Shown here one piece after another: positions 8,504 through 17,337 of a stretch of DNA of 64,000 nt; positions within the stretch are counted from its first letter, which is position 1, and every line of letters starts with the position of its first letter. The notes below the pieces were generated by a model. That model searched no databases. It saw nothing but the letters and a program-made list of their open reading frames with translations, and had not been told where the DNA came from. Origin of the DNA: Prolixibacteraceae bacterium (GTDB lineage: Bacteria; Bacteroidota; Bacteroidia; Bacteroidales; Prolixibacteraceae); the NCBI GenBank assembly GCA_018648265.1, contig JABGRN010000002.1, positions 1-64,000 on the forward strand, in the 5' to 3' direction. The translations under genes and the position numbers were made by a program.

Positions 8504-9384
8504 TCAACTCCTTTCACTTTCATCTTCAAAGTATAAACCCCTTTTCTTGCGGTAATAAAAAGGATATCCCTTTTCTTTCCGCCAAAACAAACATTCGACG
8601 GTCTTTCAGGTACTTCAATCTCTTGTATCAATTCACCTTTTGGATTGTAAACCCAAACTTTACCAGAAGTTAAATATACATTTCCTTTGTTGTCTATTGT
8701 CATTCCATCGCTTCCGTTTGGGGCGAAAAAAGTTTTATTGGCCAGGCTGCCATCAGTATGAATATCGTATTTCCATGTCTTTTTAGCTTGAATATCGGCG
8801 ACGTATAATATTTTTCCATCAGGAGTACCAATTAATCCGTTTGGTGTTTCATAATCATCAATTACCCTTTTAATTTCGCCAATAGTATTTAAATAATAAA
8901 CACCACGAACATCCTGAATTTCGGTGTGACCTTCGTCCCACCATTTTCTATGGTAATACGGGTCGGAAAAATAGACACTTCCTTTTGGGGCGATCCACAA
9001 ATCGTTGGGAGCATTCAAATGTTTCCCGCCGAAACCTTCATGAATTGGGATTAAATTTTTGTTTTCGTCGAAATAAGCCAATTGATTTTTTTCATCGGCA
9101 CATGTTACCAATTGTCCTTTCGCATTAAAATACATGCCGTTTGAGCGCCCCGTTCCCTCAAGATAAAGTGAGATACCTTCTTTTTCATCCCAAATATGAA
9201 TACGATCGTTAGGTTGATCGGTAAAATAAACATTACCATTAGGTGCAACTGCCGGACCTTCCGTAAAAATAAAACCAGTACCGGCAATTTCAACTTCGGC
9301 GTTTTTAGCAATTATTCTTTGCGATTGACCATTGCAAACTAAAACAAGGAATAAAAATAAATAGAATACAATTAATTTTTTCAT
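8500..9384 (-). CDS. SMP-30/gluconolactonase-family protein
   Basis: A 294-residue secreted six-bladed beta-propeller of the SMP-30/LRE family. The signal peptide ends near CNGQ (about 20). FTEGPAVAPNGNVYFTD, NAPNDLWIAPKGSVYFSDP and ETPNGLIGTPDGKILYVAD are the characteristic blades; the Glu in FTEGP, the Asn in NAPNDL and PNG, and the Asp in SDGMTID correspond to the divalent-metal ligands of gluconolactonases. It probably hydrolyses an aldono- or uronolactone made during sugar oxidation, as expected beside uronate lyases. The gene stands apart from its upstream neighbour (187 bp) and may have its own promoter. Its stop codon lies within a terminal repeat of the adjoining element. Confidence 0.85.
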   Translation of the reverse strand: MKKLIVFYLFLFLVLVCNGQSQRIIAKNAEVEIAGTGFIFTEGPAVAPNGNVYFTDQPNDRIHIWDEKEGISLYLEGTGRSNGMYFNAKGQLVTCADEKNQLAYFDENKNLIPIHEGFGGKHLNAPNDLWIAPKGSVYFSDPYYHRKWWDEGHTEIQDVRGVYYLNTIGEIKRVIDDYETPNGLIGTPDGKILYVADIQAKKTWKYDIHTDGSLANKTFFAPNGSDGMTIDNKGNVYLTSGKVWVYNPKGELIQEIEVPERPSNVCFGGKKRDILFITARKGVYTLKMKVKGVD

Positions 9385-9571
9385 TTCGATTTTTTAATGG
9401 AATACTTGCAAAATAAGTAAATACCGATGATTGTTTTGAACTAATTTCTTTTTGCAATGTAAAAAACTTTACTGAAACATCTTAGCATGATTTACGTAAT
9501 TTTGACGCGCGCCTATTAACAAAATCTCTTTTATTAATAATTTAACTGATTTTACTTATATCGAATGCAAA

Positions 9572-10852
9572 TTACAATAGTTGGTTAATTAAACCATTTG
9601 GTTTGTTCCATTTAATTTTTGCGACAAAAACACTTCCGTCACTTCCATATTTCTCAACTCCTTCGGGTTGCATCCACTCCGAAACTGTAACCCAGGTTTC
9701 ATTGGAACTTATATCGCATACTCCAAAATTTCCAAGCCGCGCACCCCGTTCAGGAACTAAAATTTGTTCAGTTTCACGAATTACGCAAAGCTTGTCCGTA
9801 TCAACCTGCGCAATAAACAAGGGAGCACGATGACGAAAAACATGGTCGTTATTGGCTCCCCTTCTGGTATAAACCAAAAACAAACCTTCACTGTGAGTCA
9901 CCCAATGTTGTTGCGTATTGTAGCTTCCAAGTTCAGTTCCATCATCGAATTTCCAGGGTATGTATTTTTCAAAATTTAAACCATCCTGACTTTTTGCGAC
10001 AAAACCTTTTTTATCGTTTCTTATGGTCAGAAAATACTCGTCGTTAAATTTGGTAAGTGATGGTTCACCCAAACCGCGTGTTTCATCATTTAATTCCAGT
10101 TCTGTTCCATTACTGATATATTCTAAAGTTTTCCCATCAAACGAGCATTTGCAAACCGTGACACGTGAGTTTTTACCTTCAGGACGAAATGAAACAGGCA
10201 ACAAAATAGAACCATCCCCCAAATCATATCGCTGAACACATCCCGCACCCGAATTATAAAACTTTTCATTATCAGGCATTTTTAGTTTTTGCCAGTTATC
10301 CCATTTTCCTGTTTTGGTATTATAAATTGAATAAGTTGTATGCCGGGGTCGTGGATTGGTTACTTTCCAGTCTGCTGTGTAAACCACTGTGTGTCCTGTT
10401 CCTAATAAAGTTTTTGTAACAGAATGCCATTTGGGCCAAAAATCACTCACAGCAACCGGACGTTCTACACCATCAATAATTTCATCGCGAGGTGACATTG
10501 TTTTCAAATTTTCTGGCTTTGTCCAATCTTCTGACAAATTATCGGTGTGTAATCCAAACATTCCGTAAAAAACATCGCTTCCAGCCAAATCCAAACTGTT
10601 CATGGTCATAACCACCCGCGGATTTTTATTTACACCTAAATTGGGTACTATCCCTGCCCGAGGATGACTCCAGCATTTTTTACCATCGAATAATTTTGTC
10701 GGAACATTTAATTCGAGCAAATATTTTAACTCTTCTTTTTGAAAACTTAATAATGACGGAACTAAAACCAACGAAACACTACCTATTAATGAAGATTTTA
10801 GAAACGCTCTTCTGTTGTATGAATAAGGTGATATTTTCTTCTTACCAGGCAT
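9572..10852 (-). CDS. Exported sialidase-like BNR-repeat protein
   Basis: The 426-residue product has a Tat-like signal (YNRRAFLKSS, hydrophobic core to about 42) and a sialidase-fold beta-propeller with repeated Asp-box-like strands. No clear set of sialidase arginines could be assigned, so sialidase activity is not claimed; related folds serve as lyases or exo-glycosidases. The start is 2 bp after the stop of the upstream lyase gene, which suggests translational coupling and a shared substrate. It is the last gene of the 17033-9572 operon. Confidence 0.75.
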   Translation of the reverse strand: MPGKKKISPYSYNRRAFLKSSLIGSVSLVLVPSLLSFQKEELKYLLELNVPTKLFDGKKCWSHPRAGIVPNLGVNKNPRVVMTMNSLDLAGSDVFYGMFGLHTDNLSEDWTKPENLKTMSPRDEIIDGVERPVAVSDFWPKWHSVTKTLLGTGHTVVYTADWKVTNPRPRHTTYSIYNTKTGKWDNWQKLKMPDNEKFYNSGAGCVQRYDLGDGSILLPVSFRPEGKNSRVTVCKCSFDGKTLEYISNGTELELNDETRGLGEPSLTKFNDEYFLTIRNDKKGFVAKSQDGLNFEKYIPWKFDDGTELGSYNTQQHWVTHSEGLFLVYTRRGANNDHVFRHRAPLFIAQVDTDKLCVIRETEQILVPERGARLGNFGVCDISSNETWVTVSEWMQPEGVEKYGSDGSVFVAKIKWNKPNGLINQLL

Positions 10853-10854
10853 GT

Positions 10855-12990
10855 CTATTTCTTAAAATAAAAAGTTCCTTCGGGTAATTGAACTTCAATA
10901 AAATCTGCTCCGGAACTAAGTACTTCAACAGACGAATCGAACTGAACAGAACCCATTCCATTACCTGCTAATTTCACTTTTGAACCCAACGAAGTTATTG
11001 CCCCTTTCGTATCTTTTGCATAAATTGAAATTGGATTATCAGATTCAAAACCTGAGCCACCTGAAGAAAATTTGATTCCATTTCGAACAAAGTAAAATGA
11101 ATTTGAGTTTCCAACTTTTCGAGCTAAACAAAACTCGCCCTGAAAACTTATTTCGCTTGAATTGATTTCTTTTTCTGCCGGAGCTTCAAAAATGTAATCA
11201 ACAACGCTTCCCTGCGTAACTGTGCAGCCGTTAAAATTCTCATCCTGAATCCTCTGAAAATCTGCTTTTAAAGTGATGAAATTATGTGGAAACAATACAG
11301 TTGCCATATTCTTATTTCCTTCATCATCAACATTATAAACCGACTCCAAACGACTATGATCCGGATAACTCGGGTAACGATCTGGCACTGCAGATTGCGA
11401 TTTTTCAATGTTTATCTCTTCTGGAGGAGTGACATAATAGAAAGTAAGTTTTGCTCCGTTTACAGTAGGATAATGGTCTATTGCTGCTGTATATTCTTCT
11501 TTGGAAGTAACTTCGGAAATTGTGGTTTGGTTTGCCGGATGCAAATAGTTTTTCACCCGGTCACCAACCGATGCTTCCACTTCATCAATTAAAATAAAAA
11601 AACCTTTTGCATCGGCTGTCGAATGTACCAGCATTAAATTCCTGAGATGTTTGTTACTCGACAATGCCTGACCATCATTTCCAACAGCAAAATCAAAACC
11701 GTCAGTTGTAAATCCATCTACAATTCCACCGCCAAGTCGCGAATTATGATTTTTATCGTTTATGGTTAGCGTGTTATTTAACTCGGCAGCGCGGGTTGGT
11801 TCGCCCAAACGTCCGCCGTTTACCAGTAATCGGTTTCCATAACCCGACAAAGCCAAGCCGTTTACTTCGTTGTGGGTGTGCCATTCATCCTGCGATTTAA
11901 TGTTGTATAAAACAGCGTGCAACCCATTTGGATCATCCTCTTTTTCGCGAAAAAAAGCACCACCATTTTCATATAATTTACTTGATGGAACAACAGGTTC
12001 CGGTAAAACCTTTTGTGGTATAATATAGGTAATAATGTTTCCTATTGCCGGAGTTCCTTCATGAAACCAGGCTGCGTAACCAGCAGCTTCCATATCGAAA
12101 TTTACTACACGACGATGCAACATGTCGTTGCTAATCCCCTGAGTAGGAAGCATGTCACCAAAAATGGCCATCTCTTTTGAACAGTTCACACTTAAGCCAA
12201 AAAGCCAGCGCTGAAATTTTTGAATCTGTTCATTATCGTAATACCGATTGTCAATCCCAGTAAACTCCAGAACATCCATGTATCCCGATTTTGAAACCCT
12301 GCTGTTGCCACCTCCAACTCGTTCCCATGCGTAATGATTGGTAACAGGACTTACTCCATCAGGTGTTATCTGAGCCAAAATTCCTGCATAATATTTGTCA
12401 TCTGGAGTTGTTCGATCCCCTTTATAAATATCCCAGGTTCCATGAGTGCCGTATCTTACGTCAACCCAAGAACCTTCGCGGGCAATTTTGAAAATCTGAT
12501 TCTTTATTACATTCTCACACGCCTGAATATCTTCCAAAGAAAGTGCATCGTAAACAATATCGAGGGCTAAAATTGCCACAAAAAACGAACCCATATTTGG
12601 AACAACTCCACCCCAGTCGCCACCATCTTTTACCTCTAATTTTGAATACTGATCTACAATTGCATTTTTTACACGTGTTGCATGAACATCAGTTTTTTCC
12701 TCATCTAAAATATATGCCAGAGCAGCCGCACCAACATAATATTGAAGATTATAGGCGCTTGTTTTGCTTCCGTTGTCCGAACGTTCCAAAGCATCCTCTT
12801 TCATCGATTTCCAGGGCTCGATTGAAGATTTTTCGCGTAATGAGTTAAATTGATCTTTTTTAACAATCAGGAATGGGTGATGAGTTTCCTTTTGTGAATC
12901 ATCGGCAGGTTGTTCAATCTTTTCTTTATTACAGGAACCAATTATAAAAATCAATCCAAAACTCACAAAAAAAGTATTAATAAGATTCAT
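10855..12990 (-). CDS. Heparinase II/III-family polysaccharide lyase (lipoprotein)
   Basis: A 711-residue lipoprotein (signal ending IIGSC, Cys20). An alpha-helical toroid fills the N-terminal half (AALAYILDEEKT, LALDIVYDALS), and a beta-sandwich heparinase II/III-like domain follows, with EWHTHNEVNGLALSG near 360-375 holding the likely catalytic His, and RAAELNNTLTIND after it. Such enzymes cleave uronic-acid polymers by beta-elimination. The family within CAZy cannot be fixed by eye. The gene lies between the GH29 gene (15 bp) and the BNR gene (2 bp), in one operon. Confidence 0.82.
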   Translation of the reverse strand: MNLINTFFVSFGLIFIIGSCNKEKIEQPADDSQKETHHPFLIVKKDQFNSLREKSSIEPWKSMKEDALERSDNGSKTSAYNLQYYVGAAALAYILDEEKTDVHATRVKNAIVDQYSKLEVKDGGDWGGVVPNMGSFFVAILALDIVYDALSLEDIQACENVIKNQIFKIAREGSWVDVRYGTHGTWDIYKGDRTTPDDKYYAGILAQITPDGVSPVTNHYAWERVGGGNSRVSKSGYMDVLEFTGIDNRYYDNEQIQKFQRWLFGLSVNCSKEMAIFGDMLPTQGISNDMLHRRVVNFDMEAAGYAAWFHEGTPAIGNIITYIIPQKVLPEPVVPSSKLYENGGAFFREKEDDPNGLHAVLYNIKSQDEWHTHNEVNGLALSGYGNRLLVNGGRLGEPTRAAELNNTLTINDKNHNSRLGGGIVDGFTTDGFDFAVGNDGQALSSNKHLRNLMLVHSTADAKGFFILIDEVEASVGDRVKNYLHPANQTTISEVTSKEEYTAAIDHYPTVNGAKLTFYYVTPPEEINIEKSQSAVPDRYPSYPDHSRLESVYNVDDEGNKNMATVLFPHNFITLKADFQRIQDENFNGCTVTQGSVVDYIFEAPAEKEINSSEISFQGEFCLARKVGNSNSFYFVRNGIKFSSGGSGFESDNPISIYAKDTKGAITSLGSKVKLAGNGMGSVQFDSSVEVLSSGADFIEVQLPEGTFYFKK

Positions 12991-13005
12991 TGTTTTAATT
13001 TTATA

Positions 13006-14400
13006 CTATTTAAATTCGCTTGCTAATTCCAATTTAATTACGCTGGCAATTTTATCTGGAGCTGAAGACGGCAACGAAATATGTAAATTTCCTTCTTCAA
13101 TCGACGTTTTTACTTTTTTTCCATTTGCAAGCAATTTCGCAGAAACAACTTTACTATTAAATTCCTGAATTTTCAACGCTCCATTTTCCGGCCAATCAAA
13201 TACCGACAAATATAAAATTGACTTTCCATTTTCTGTTTTTTGTGTGCATCTTCCCCATGTTAAAATTCCAAACGGACTTGCTTTTGTACCATAAATTGCC
13301 TCGCTGTTGATTTCCATCCAATCGCCAATTTCCTGTAGCCGTTGAATGCTTTCTTGAGGAAATGTTCCGTCGGGTTTTGGACCAACATTTAAAAGATAAT
13401 TACCACCTTTTGAAGCAATGTCAATTAGATTCCTAATTAATGTTTCTGTTGATTTCCATTTATTGTCATCGCGCCATCCCCACGAACCATTCATTGTCAT
13501 ACAGGTCTCCCAGTTCTGTCCCTCCAACTCTTTCTGGTCGGGAATTTTCTGCTCCGGTGTTTTTGTGTCTCCCGGAAAATTAGGACGTTTTAACCGGTCG
13601 TTGGTAATAATTTGAGGTTGTAATTTTAAAAGTTCCTGCAATTTGTATGCGGCTTCGTCGGTCATTCTTGTCGGCGTGTCCCACCAAAGCACAGAAATTT
13701 CTCCGTAGTTGGATAAAATCTCACGCACCTGCGGAATTGCAACGCCATCAATGTATTCATCAAAAGTTGAAGTTTCTTGTGCTGGGTCCCAATGTCCTTT
13801 ATGTTCTGCTGTGTAGATATCAATTTTTGTTGAATCGGGATTCGGCCAACCTTCCTTCATTAATCTTCGGGCAACTGTTCCTCCGGGATTATTCCAGTCC
13901 TGCGCCTGCGAATAATAAAATCCTAATTTCATATCGTATTTTTTACACGCCTCCGCTAGCGGTTTCAATAAATCTTTTCCGTAAACCGTTGCATCAACCA
14001 CATTCCAGGGGCTCGCTTTACTTTCAAAAAGTGCAAATCCATCGTGATGTTTCGATGTAATTACGATGTATTTCATTCCTGCGTCTTTTGCCATTTTCAC
14101 CCAAGCATCGGGATTGTATTTTACAGGATTAAAACTTTTAGCCATTTCCTGATACTCGGCAACCGGAATTTTACAGCGGTTCATAATCGACTCTGCACCA
14201 CCACGCGCCTGTTCGTGGCCGTTATAAATTCCACCATAAAGCGCATAAACACCCCAATGAATAAACATTCCAAAACGCGCTTCGTGCCACCATTCCAAAC
14301 GTTCTTTATCCGAAAGTTTTTTTATTGTAGTTGATTCCTGAGAATTTACTGAATGCGATACAATAATCAGCAAAATAAAAATTGTAAGAAATTTTTTCAT
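13006..14400 (-). CDS. GH29 alpha-L-fucosidase
   Basis: The 464-residue secreted enzyme has a signal peptide (to about residue 20) and a complete GH29 TIM barrel: WWHEARFGMFIHWGVYALYGG (37-57), the paired histidines of SKHHDGFALFES (116-127), and the nucleophile Asp241 in VLWWDTP. A C-terminal beta domain with GNYLLNVGPKPDG before it is typical. It should release alpha-L-fucose (or a related 6-deoxy-hexose) from oligosaccharides. The acid/base residue is variable in GH29 and was not assigned. It follows the PL6 gene by 5 bp in the same operon, so fucose-like branches may be part of the uronate polymer attacked here. Confidence 0.92.
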   Translation of the reverse strand: MKKFLTIFILLIIVSHSVNSQESTTIKKLSDKERLEWWHEARFGMFIHWGVYALYGGIYNGHEQARGGAESIMNRCKIPVAEYQEMAKSFNPVKYNPDAWVKMAKDAGMKYIVITSKHHDGFALFESKASPWNVVDATVYGKDLLKPLAEACKKYDMKLGFYYSQAQDWNNPGGTVARRLMKEGWPNPDSTKIDIYTAEHKGHWDPAQETSTFDEYIDGVAIPQVREILSNYGEISVLWWDTPTRMTDEAAYKLQELLKLQPQIITNDRLKRPNFPGDTKTPEQKIPDQKELEGQNWETCMTMNGSWGWRDDNKWKSTETLIRNLIDIASKGGNYLLNVGPKPDGTFPQESIQRLQEIGDWMEINSEAIYGTKASPFGILTWGRCTQKTENGKSILYLSVFDWPENGALKIQEFNSKVVSAKLLANGKKVKTSIEEGNLHISLPSSAPDKIASVIKLELASEFK

Positions 14401-14405
14401 ATTTA

Positions 14406-15797
14406 TTATTTTAAATAATCCGGGCCAGTATTATTGTCTGTAACATAGGGTTTTAAATCAATATTTTCGTTTGGAATAAAACAGCCGATTGTTGACCGTT
14501 TTGAGATGCTTCTTTTTTGCTTCATAATATCAAGCAAGATATTTGGGTCGTCTTCCAAAATTGGGATATCCAGTAATTCGTTATAATCGGCGCAAACAAA
14601 CTGACTTAGATTTTCATCCTCTTTTACCTGAAATAAGCCGTATTTGTTTTCTTCATAATTTATGTCTCTCTTATTGAATCCATCTGGCAATTGTTCGGAA
14701 GTTCCAATTGCAATGTTTCCTGCAAATCTTTCAGTACCTGTTGGTTCTGAAATTATACTTTCAACCGGATTCAGAAACAAATTATTTACAATCTCAACTT
14801 TTACAGGTTTAAAATCTCCTTCTGAACCCAGTTGAAAATTGCCGGAACCAACAAAAGTATTATTTGCAATTATGATATTTTCCAAAGGATCGACTTTGTA
14901 ATTTACCAGCATAATTGAAAATCTCTCCCCGGTTTGAAAGTAATTGTTATAAACCATTTGGTTTTGCCCTTCTTTAATACGAATTCCAGCCCCGTTTAAA
15001 AAGAAACTCCCATAAATAACATTGTCTTTTCCATGTCGCAAAGTGAAATGAGAGTCACCATTATTCTCAAAAGTATTGTACCGAAAAATATTTTCGCGGG
15101 CTTTATTGGAGACTATTTCACCATCGCCGTTGCATTTTGTAAAATAGCAATATTCCACGATTGTTCGGCTAATAAATTCAGCCTGAAAACTATATCCAAT
15201 TCGCAGCGCTTCAATACCGTAATCTCCTCCTGCCCCGGGCGGTGCAGTGTGGTTTTTAAATGAACAATACGAAATTAGATGGTAACCAGGCAATCCTTCC
15301 GTGGCCTCCACTTGCACAACCGACGATTCCTGAGTTTCCGGCTTCGATTCAAAATTGCAATACGAAACCAAATTGTACTGACAGCTGGGACGAATACGCA
15401 AATAAAAATGTGAATCGTACGATTTTATATTTATTTGCTGGATATTATTTTCACTCCCAAAAATGTCGATCACTTCGCCCTTAATTTCTCCATCAACAAA
15501 CTGAAATCCTGAAACAGTATTTCCATTTCCACTAATCTCTAGCGTTGAACTTCCTGAAAAAGTTGTTTCCCCTGGATTCTCAGCAACAAAAAAAATATTG
15601 TTGGTGGTAAGTTTCATGTTTACATCATAAAATTTACCACCCTCCCAAACTACTGAATCTCCTGAATTAACCAATTTCTGAGCCTTTTCAAAACTTTCAA
15701 CGGAATTTACTCTTACAGATTTAGCAAAAACGCCCGCACTTAAAAGCATAAAAAAAGTAAGGCTGATATTAAATAAGATTTTACCAAATACCTTCAT
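14406..15797 (-). CDS. PL6-family lyase (alginate lyase / chondroitinase B type)
   Basis: The 463-residue product has a signal peptide (ending VFAKS, about 25) and a right-handed parallel beta-helix: repeated short coils rich in Asn and aromatic residues. Residues matching the PL6 catalytic pair are Lys232 in EIVSNKA and Arg254 in TLRHGKDN, spaced 22 apart as in chondroitinase B and alginate lyases, with Glu227 nearby as a possible calcium ligand. It should cleave uronic-acid linkages with the carboxylate neutralised by calcium. PL6 includes alginate and dermatan activities; sequence alone does not choose. It is second in the operon after the PL38-like gene (39 bp). Confidence 0.88.
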   Translation of the reverse strand: MKVFGKILFNISLTFFMLLSAGVFAKSVRVNSVESFEKAQKLVNSGDSVVWEGGKFYDVNMKLTTNNIFFVAENPGETTFSGSSTLEISGNGNTVSGFQFVDGEIKGEVIDIFGSENNIQQINIKSYDSHFYLRIRPSCQYNLVSYCNFESKPETQESSVVQVEATEGLPGYHLISYCSFKNHTAPPGAGGDYGIEALRIGYSFQAEFISRTIVEYCYFTKCNGDGEIVSNKARENIFRYNTFENNGDSHFTLRHGKDNVIYGSFFLNGAGIRIKEGQNQMVYNNYFQTGERFSIMLVNYKVDPLENIIIANNTFVGSGNFQLGSEGDFKPVKVEIVNNLFLNPVESIISEPTGTERFAGNIAIGTSEQLPDGFNKRDINYEENKYGLFQVKEDENLSQFVCADYNELLDIPILEDDPNILLDIMKQKRSISKRSTIGCFIPNENIDLKPYVTDNNTGPDYLK

Positions 15798-15836
15798 AAC
15801 TATTAATAGAAAAAGTAATTTATAAAAAATTATAGT

Positions 15837-17033
15837 TTATTGAACAGGTTTGTCAAGCAACCAAATCAAAGGATTTCGAATTGGTAAATTACGAATAACT
15901 TCACGCGTTGTTGGGTATCCTTCCAAGGTTTTCCACATTTCAATAAACTCATTATTATCGTAAGCTTTTCCGGCAAAAAGCAAAAATGGATGCCGAACCG
16001 GCCATTCGTCCCAGTACATTACATCGGGCTCATACGGCCAGCTTGTTTTATCTTTTACATACGGGAAAAGAAATTCAGCGCCCAACTTCATATTTTTACC
16101 ATCGAATGTTGAGAATTCGTACAGATTATTATTCTCATCTGAAAGAATTTCCGCGCATGTCATAAAAGCATCGATATTAAAAAGCGAATATCCGTAAGGT
16201 TTGGTACGAACTACTTCCAAAGGGAAAGAACCATCTTCGCCCATTTGATTTGGTAGCAGAATTGTTTTAAAACGATTTCTGCATAATTCTAAAACCTCAG
16301 TATTTTCGGTTAACCGTGCAAATGCTCCAACTTGCATTACCCAACAAGTTGCATGATTGTTTTTTGTGTTCATTTCATCAATTCCGTATTGATGAGTAGT
16401 TAACCAGTGCACAAATTCGCTGAACCAGTTTTTTATATCAATGATGGATTCTACGGGAAGTACACTGTTCTTTTCCAGAATCTCAATTGAACGGGCTACT
16501 TCAACTAAATGTATCGCATCGATAATTCCAATGCCGCGCCCTGTGACCCGTCCTTTTATTGCCTGAACATAAAGCAGACTTGGATTCATTCGTGTTTCAG
16601 GGTTTACAAACCAGGCTTCTAAATGTTTTTGTGTGGCTTCAACAAATTTATTATCACCCGTTAATAAATAGGCTGAAGTTTGTATTCCTACAATCTGACT
16701 CAAACGGATCATTGCCAAACGATGTGCAACAAAGTTCTCAGGATTGGTTTGTCCGTCTTTTCGAATGTACTGTCCATCCGGGTTTTCAGGATCGGGCCAC
16801 CAATAATCTCCTTCAGAATAAAAATCGTGTACATTGCCATTACTTCGTTCGCAGATAGCAGCAGTTACTGAAACGGGCAAACTATCGAGATAGCTGGTTG
16901 CAGTTTCGATAATATAGTTTTGTTCCTGTACAGAAATGTAGGAAACTTCTGCTTCTTTTTTATTGCAGCTGGAAACTACAATTAAGAACAATAGAAGAGA
17001 AATACCGGTTTTTGCAAACTTAGGTTTAATCAT
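15837..17033 (-). CDS. Alginate-lyase-fold lipoprotein, PL38-like
   Basis: A 398-residue lipoprotein (VVSSC, Cys23) with the alpha/alpha-toroid alginate_lyase domain. The stretch SEGDYWWPDPENPDGQYIRKDG followed by NFVAHR is typical of the PL38/PL5-related group, and NTKNNHATCW near 222-231 provides the conserved Asn-His of the active site. It should cleave a glucuronan or alginate-like chain by beta-elimination. It is the first gene of the operon 17033-9572; the 304-bp region in front (17034-17337) has room for its promoter. Confidence 0.85.
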   Translation of the reverse strand: MIKPKFAKTGISLLLFLIVVSSCNKKEAEVSYISVQEQNYIIETATSYLDSLPVSVTAAICERSNGNVHDFYSEGDYWWPDPENPDGQYIRKDGQTNPENFVAHRLAMIRLSQIVGIQTSAYLLTGDNKFVEATQKHLEAWFVNPETRMNPSLLYVQAIKGRVTGRGIGIIDAIHLVEVARSIEILEKNSVLPVESIIDIKNWFSEFVHWLTTHQYGIDEMNTKNNHATCWVMQVGAFARLTENTEVLELCRNRFKTILLPNQMGEDGSFPLEVVRTKPYGYSLFNIDAFMTCAEILSDENNNLYEFSTFDGKNMKLGAEFLFPYVKDKTSWPYEPDVMYWDEWPVRHPFLLFAGKAYDNNEFIEMWKTLEGYPTTREVIRNLPIRNPLIWLLDKPVQ

Positions 17034-17337
17034 ATTTTGGTTTAAATTAATTCGATATGCAAGATACTATTTTGAAATTTGTAAATACATAAATCTTCAA
17101 TAATGAAATTATTCCAGTCTGCACTTTTAACCTTGTACAACCAATAAAAAATTTATTAAAGGATTAATTGCATTGTAAATAATTTTATCATGAATTTAAT
17201 TTTTATAAACTTTAAACTTAATTAGTCAAATCTACATCGTGGAATATATTTTTTGATTTTTCTTGAAATTTCACTTTTTGTCGTTTGGTAATATTTCTCA
17301 AAAACAACAATAAAAATTTAATACTCTCAAGATTAAT
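17034..17337. other. Intergenic region between the radical SAM gene and the lyase operon
   Basis: It is strongly AT-rich. On the minus strand a weak TATCTTGC lies close to the lyase start and may be a -7 box. No small ORF with a plausible precursor peptide was found on the minus strand after the radical SAM gene, and no terminator hairpin was seen. Confidence 0.4.

Noticed and set aside
9572..10852. True sialidase
   Set aside because: The fold fits, but the arginine triad and Tyr/Glu pair could not be placed, so only a sialidase-like label is given.
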